From a virus: a DNA stretch of 22,676 nt. The notes under the pieces were generated by a model. The model had not been told where the DNA came from. It saw only the letters and a program-made list of their open reading frames with translations, and searched no databases. The DNA lies in the IMG/VR virus record IMGVR_UViG_3300034073_004189, positions 1 to 22,676 of that record; one strand, 5' to 3'. The translations under genes were made by a program, and so were the position numbers. This document shows, in pieces, positions 20,443 to 22,676 of the stretch (the first letter of the stretch is position 1; every line of letters begins with the position of its first letter).

Positions 20443-22676
20443 TTAAGTAAGCAATCCATAGTTTCGTAAAGCTGTGTACATCGCGTTGATCATGTCTCTT
20501 TCATTCGAACTATAAGTTAGATCTGCTGTTGCTGCTCCGCCTGTTTGTCGAGCGACAGGAGTTACTCCAAAGAATCCCATCCCAGTCGAATTTATTTGCA
20601 TCCTAGTCGTGTTAGCATATCGTAAATATAGTTCTTGCGATGTCGCGCAATTCAAAAAAGTCTCACCATTACTTCTTTGAAGAAGAGCATAATTTGTGGC
20701 GTCTGTATGGTCTAGAGAACTATGTCCCACAACAGCGTAGTCAGTGTTTGCCGGCCATGTTCCGATTTGCATCGTACCGATTGTAGCATCTGGTTCTGTA
20801 GTCGTCGTAGACGTTATCGTAACAGTTCCAGTACCACTTTGAATCGTGACGGGTGAGGACGAAATGGTTGATCCAATCGTTATCGTTTTAGACGCCGCGC
20901 TGGGGCCGATGTTAATCGTTTGCGTATTGCTAGAGGTACCTATGTTTATGGTACCACCTGCGCTAGCGCTAGCAGCTCCAATATTAATAGTATCCCCATA
21001 TATGTCACAATTTGACGGAGTAACATTACCGCTATAATTACCGATTCTTATATCTGCCACGTTACTACTGAAGGTTCCAATATCGATCGTCTGCGTGCCA
21101 GTCGTTCCTGTACCAATCGATATTGTCCTTGCGATACCGGTAGTACCTATATTCAATGTTGATGCATTGTTCAATAAATTAAACGTAGAAGACGTAGTCG
21201 TCAGATCACCGCCATTTACAGCAAGATCACCAGGTATTGTCACGCCACCCGTCGCGTTGCCCACTGTCATTCCTGACGTAGCCCCGCCGCCAATGTTAAC
21301 AGTTACAGCATTTGTATTAAAGACAGTCGCCGTACCTGTGCTAGTTGTGGTAATATCTCCACCATTTACGGCTATACCACCTGAAAAAGTTACACTTGCT
21401 GCTGATCTTCCAATGGTAACTGCCCCGCCATCGTCTCCTATGGTGACGTTGTCACCACGAAGATAAGAGTTTATTCCTCCCGTAATGTTATATTTTCCAA
21501 TAAAGATAGACTGTATACCAGAATTACCTGTTCCATCTCCGCCAATACCAATACTAATTTTTCTTGATCCAGCAAAAGAACCGCTTGCTAATTTTAACTC
21601 TCCTGTTCCTATGTCAATCGTCGTTGAAGAAAGTCCATACATGCTTCCTAGCGTAGCAAACAATGGTGACGATGACAGTCCCGTAAAGCTACATGCTGAA
21701 AAATTGAAAGTCGAATTATAGCCAACAGAAGCTAAATCACTACCATTAAACTGAAATGTTGTAAATGCGGCGCTGCTCGCCGCGCCACCGGCGTTTAAAT
21801 TAATTCCACTTGTTCCTGCGTTTATATTGGTTTGAGAAGCCCCAGTAGTTTGACCAATAGTTGCTGTTGTAGCGGTAGCACTTTTACCCGTCAAAGATAT
21901 GGTGTTATCATCTAGAGTTCCGATCGTATCTCCCGCATTCTCTAAAATTATCGAAGTACTCGTCGTGGCTGAATTGATATACGTGTTTCCATTATTTTGC
22001 TGCAAAAGAGCATATTGTGTGCTATCAGTGAGATCTTTGTGCTTGAAAACAGCGTAATCTGAGTTGGTCGACCAAGTTCCCGTCTCTGTGTCTCCTATTA
22101 TAGCAGAAACAGTCGCGGCACCCATATTGATTGTCGTAGCGGCTCCACCGATGTTGAGCGTCGTAGCCGTCGCGTTGACTAAATTAAAGGTAGTTTGGGT
22201 CGTAGTCAGATCACCACCGTTGACTGCGAGATCGCCCGCTACTGTAGTTGTATCTGTCACAGCATCGCCAAGGGTCGTATTCCCCTTTACAGACAAATCT
22301 CTATTAACGTTTACCACACTGCTAGCTGAAGTAGCGCCTAAATTTAGCGTCGTCGGCGAGCCTGATGCATTTACACCTAAATTAATTGTGGTTGCAGCGC
22401 CACCCGCAGTTATCGTACTGGCAATAGTGTTAAATAAAGTAGCAGTAGCGGTCGTAGTCGTTATATCAGCGCTGGTAGCTCCGTTAACAGCTAAGTCACC
22501 TGTAACCGTAGCATTTCCATTGAGAGTGACGCCACCCGTAGCATTACCAACTGTTGTACCTGTAGTAGCACCACCAGCAATATTTACAGTCGTTGCATTA
22601 GCATTAAACACAGTGGCGGTACCCGTACTTGTAGTTGTAATATCTCCGCCATTAACAGCTAAGTCACCACTAAGCG
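20443..22676 (-). CDS. Repetitive tail-fibre-like protein, N-terminus outside the window
   Basis: The frame runs from a TAA at 20443-20445 to the right edge without a stop, over 744 codons; a GTG at 22611 lies inside a repeat and is not a likely start. The product is Gly/Thr/Ala/Ile-rich with five copies of AVNGxD-TTT units, TxNIGGAAT-like segments and long TINIGTSS/TITIGST runs, a pattern that suggests stacked beta-helix or beta-prism structure. Two copies of a DYAVxxHxxL ... YALLQxxNGxTxxNxAT module occur, the second followed by a C-terminal NERDMINAMYTALRNYGLLT, matching fibre tips of many marine tailed phages. It should therefore bind host surface structures from the tail or baseplate. 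The total length is unknown. Confidence 0.85.
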   Translation of the reverse strand, partial: LSGDLAVNGGDITTTSTGTATVFNANATTVNIAGGATTGTTVGNATGGVTLNGNATVTGDLAVNGATSADITTTTATATLFNTIASTITAGGAATTINLGVNASGSPTTLNLGATSASSVVNVNRDLSVKGNTTLGDAVTDTTTVAGDLAVNGGDLTTTQTTFNLVNATATTLNIGGAATTINMGAATVSAIIGDTETGTWSTNSDYAVFKHKDLTDSTQYALLQQNNGNTYINSATTSTSIILENAGDTIGTLDDNTISLTGKSATATTATIGQTTGASQTNINAGTSGINLNAGGAASSAAFTTFQFNGSDLASVGYNSTFNFSACSFTGLSSSPLFATLGSMYGLSSTTIDIGTGELKLASGSFAGSRKISIGIGGDGTGNSGIQSIFIGKYNITGGINSYLRGDNVTIGDDGGAVTIGRSAASVTFSGGIAVNGGDITTTSTGTATVFNTNAVTVNIGGGATSGMTVGNATGGVTIPGDLAVNGGDLTTTSSTFNLLNNASTLNIGTTGIARTISIGTGTTGTQTIDIGTFSSNVADIRIGNYSGNVTPSNCDIYGDTINIGAASASAGGTINIGTSSNTQTINIGPSAASKTITIGSTISSSPVTIQSGTGTVTITSTTTTEPDATIGTMQIGTWPANTDYAVVGHSSLDHTDATNYALLQRSNGETFLNCATSQELYLRYANTTRMQINSTGMGFFGVTPVARQTGGAATADLTYSSNERDMINAMYTALRNYGLLT
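20645..22080. repeat. Two copies of the YALLQ fibre module
   Basis: The copies lie at about 21965-22080 and 20645-20762 on the plus coordinates. Each encodes a GTWxxNxDYAV start, a xHxxL middle, and YALLQ followed by NGxTxxN. Spacing of about 1.3 kb suggests that the gene grew by duplicating a module, with beta-repeats in between. Confidence 0.65.
21209..22670. repeat. Five copies of the AVNG fibre repeat
   Basis: Copies are centred near 21220, 21369, 22226, 22490 and 22658. Each encodes AVNG(G)D followed by TTT-rich and FNxxNAxT-like segments, with third-position differences between copies, so they are old rather than recent repeats. The rightmost continues past the window. Confidence 0.75.

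Noticed and set aside
20284-20469. Plus-strand open frame of 61 codons starting with GTG
   Set aside because: It overlaps the fibre 3' end and lies opposite the minus-strand frame with the fibre-tip motif, which explains the same bases better; it has no ribosome-binding site or recognisable composition.
1-22676. CRISPR arrays, insertion sequences, integrase attachment sites, rRNA genes
   Set aside because: No regularly spaced direct repeats, transposase motifs, or conserved RNA-gene sequences were found; the only repeats lie inside the tape-measure and fibre genes.

Overview
The window is part of the virion-gene region of a contractile-tailed bacteriophage (myovirus morphology). It has a moderately AT-rich genome and T4-like tail proteins, but the tail sheath and tape-measure genes are much larger than T4's, which suggests a large, possibly jumbo, environmental phage. 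The host cannot be read from the sequence. A phage-encoded lipoprotein with a lipobox and strong Shine-Dalgarno sites fit a bacterial, probably Gram-negative, host.

Most genes lie on the minus strand and are read from high to low coordinates. From the right edge: a repetitive tail-fibre-like gene (20443 to beyond 22676) is followed by a short leftover that repeats its C-terminal motif. Next comes a plus-strand accessory operon (18862-20220) with a NADAR-domain protein, a Pth2-type peptidyl-tRNA hydrolase and an unknown protein. A minus-strand operon of three tiny genes (18076-18800) includes two probable SH3-like proteins. A plus-strand lipoprotein gene (17772-17993) has its own strong sigma70-type promoter.

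The tail module then runs leftwards without further rearrangement except one insertion: gp15-like tail terminator (16342-17637), two adjacent sheath paralogues (13195-16266 and 10041-13142), a 119-residue protein with a capsid-targeting-like N-terminus, and the gp19-like tube (9121-9612). The insertion holds an HNH homing-type endonuclease (8242-9072) and a convergent plus-strand 130-residue protein (7884-8276). After it come a T4 gp26-like zinc-binding protein (6895-7770), an overlapping small gene in another frame (6648-6929), a small membrane-type protein, the 1761-residue tape measure (998-6283), an 84-residue protein and a truncated unknown gene at the left edge.

The parts fit one tail-assembly pathway: tube polymerises around the tape measure with help from the gp26-like pair, sheath polymerises around the tube, and the gp15-like protein caps the tail before head joining. 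The most interesting points are the duplicated sheath, the overlapping chaperone-like pair, a hairpin that encloses the endonuclease start codon, the NADAR/Pth2 operon, the lipoprotein moron, and a 17-bp element shared upstream of the gp15-like and first sheath genes. Gene identities are based on recalled family motifs; no database search was run.
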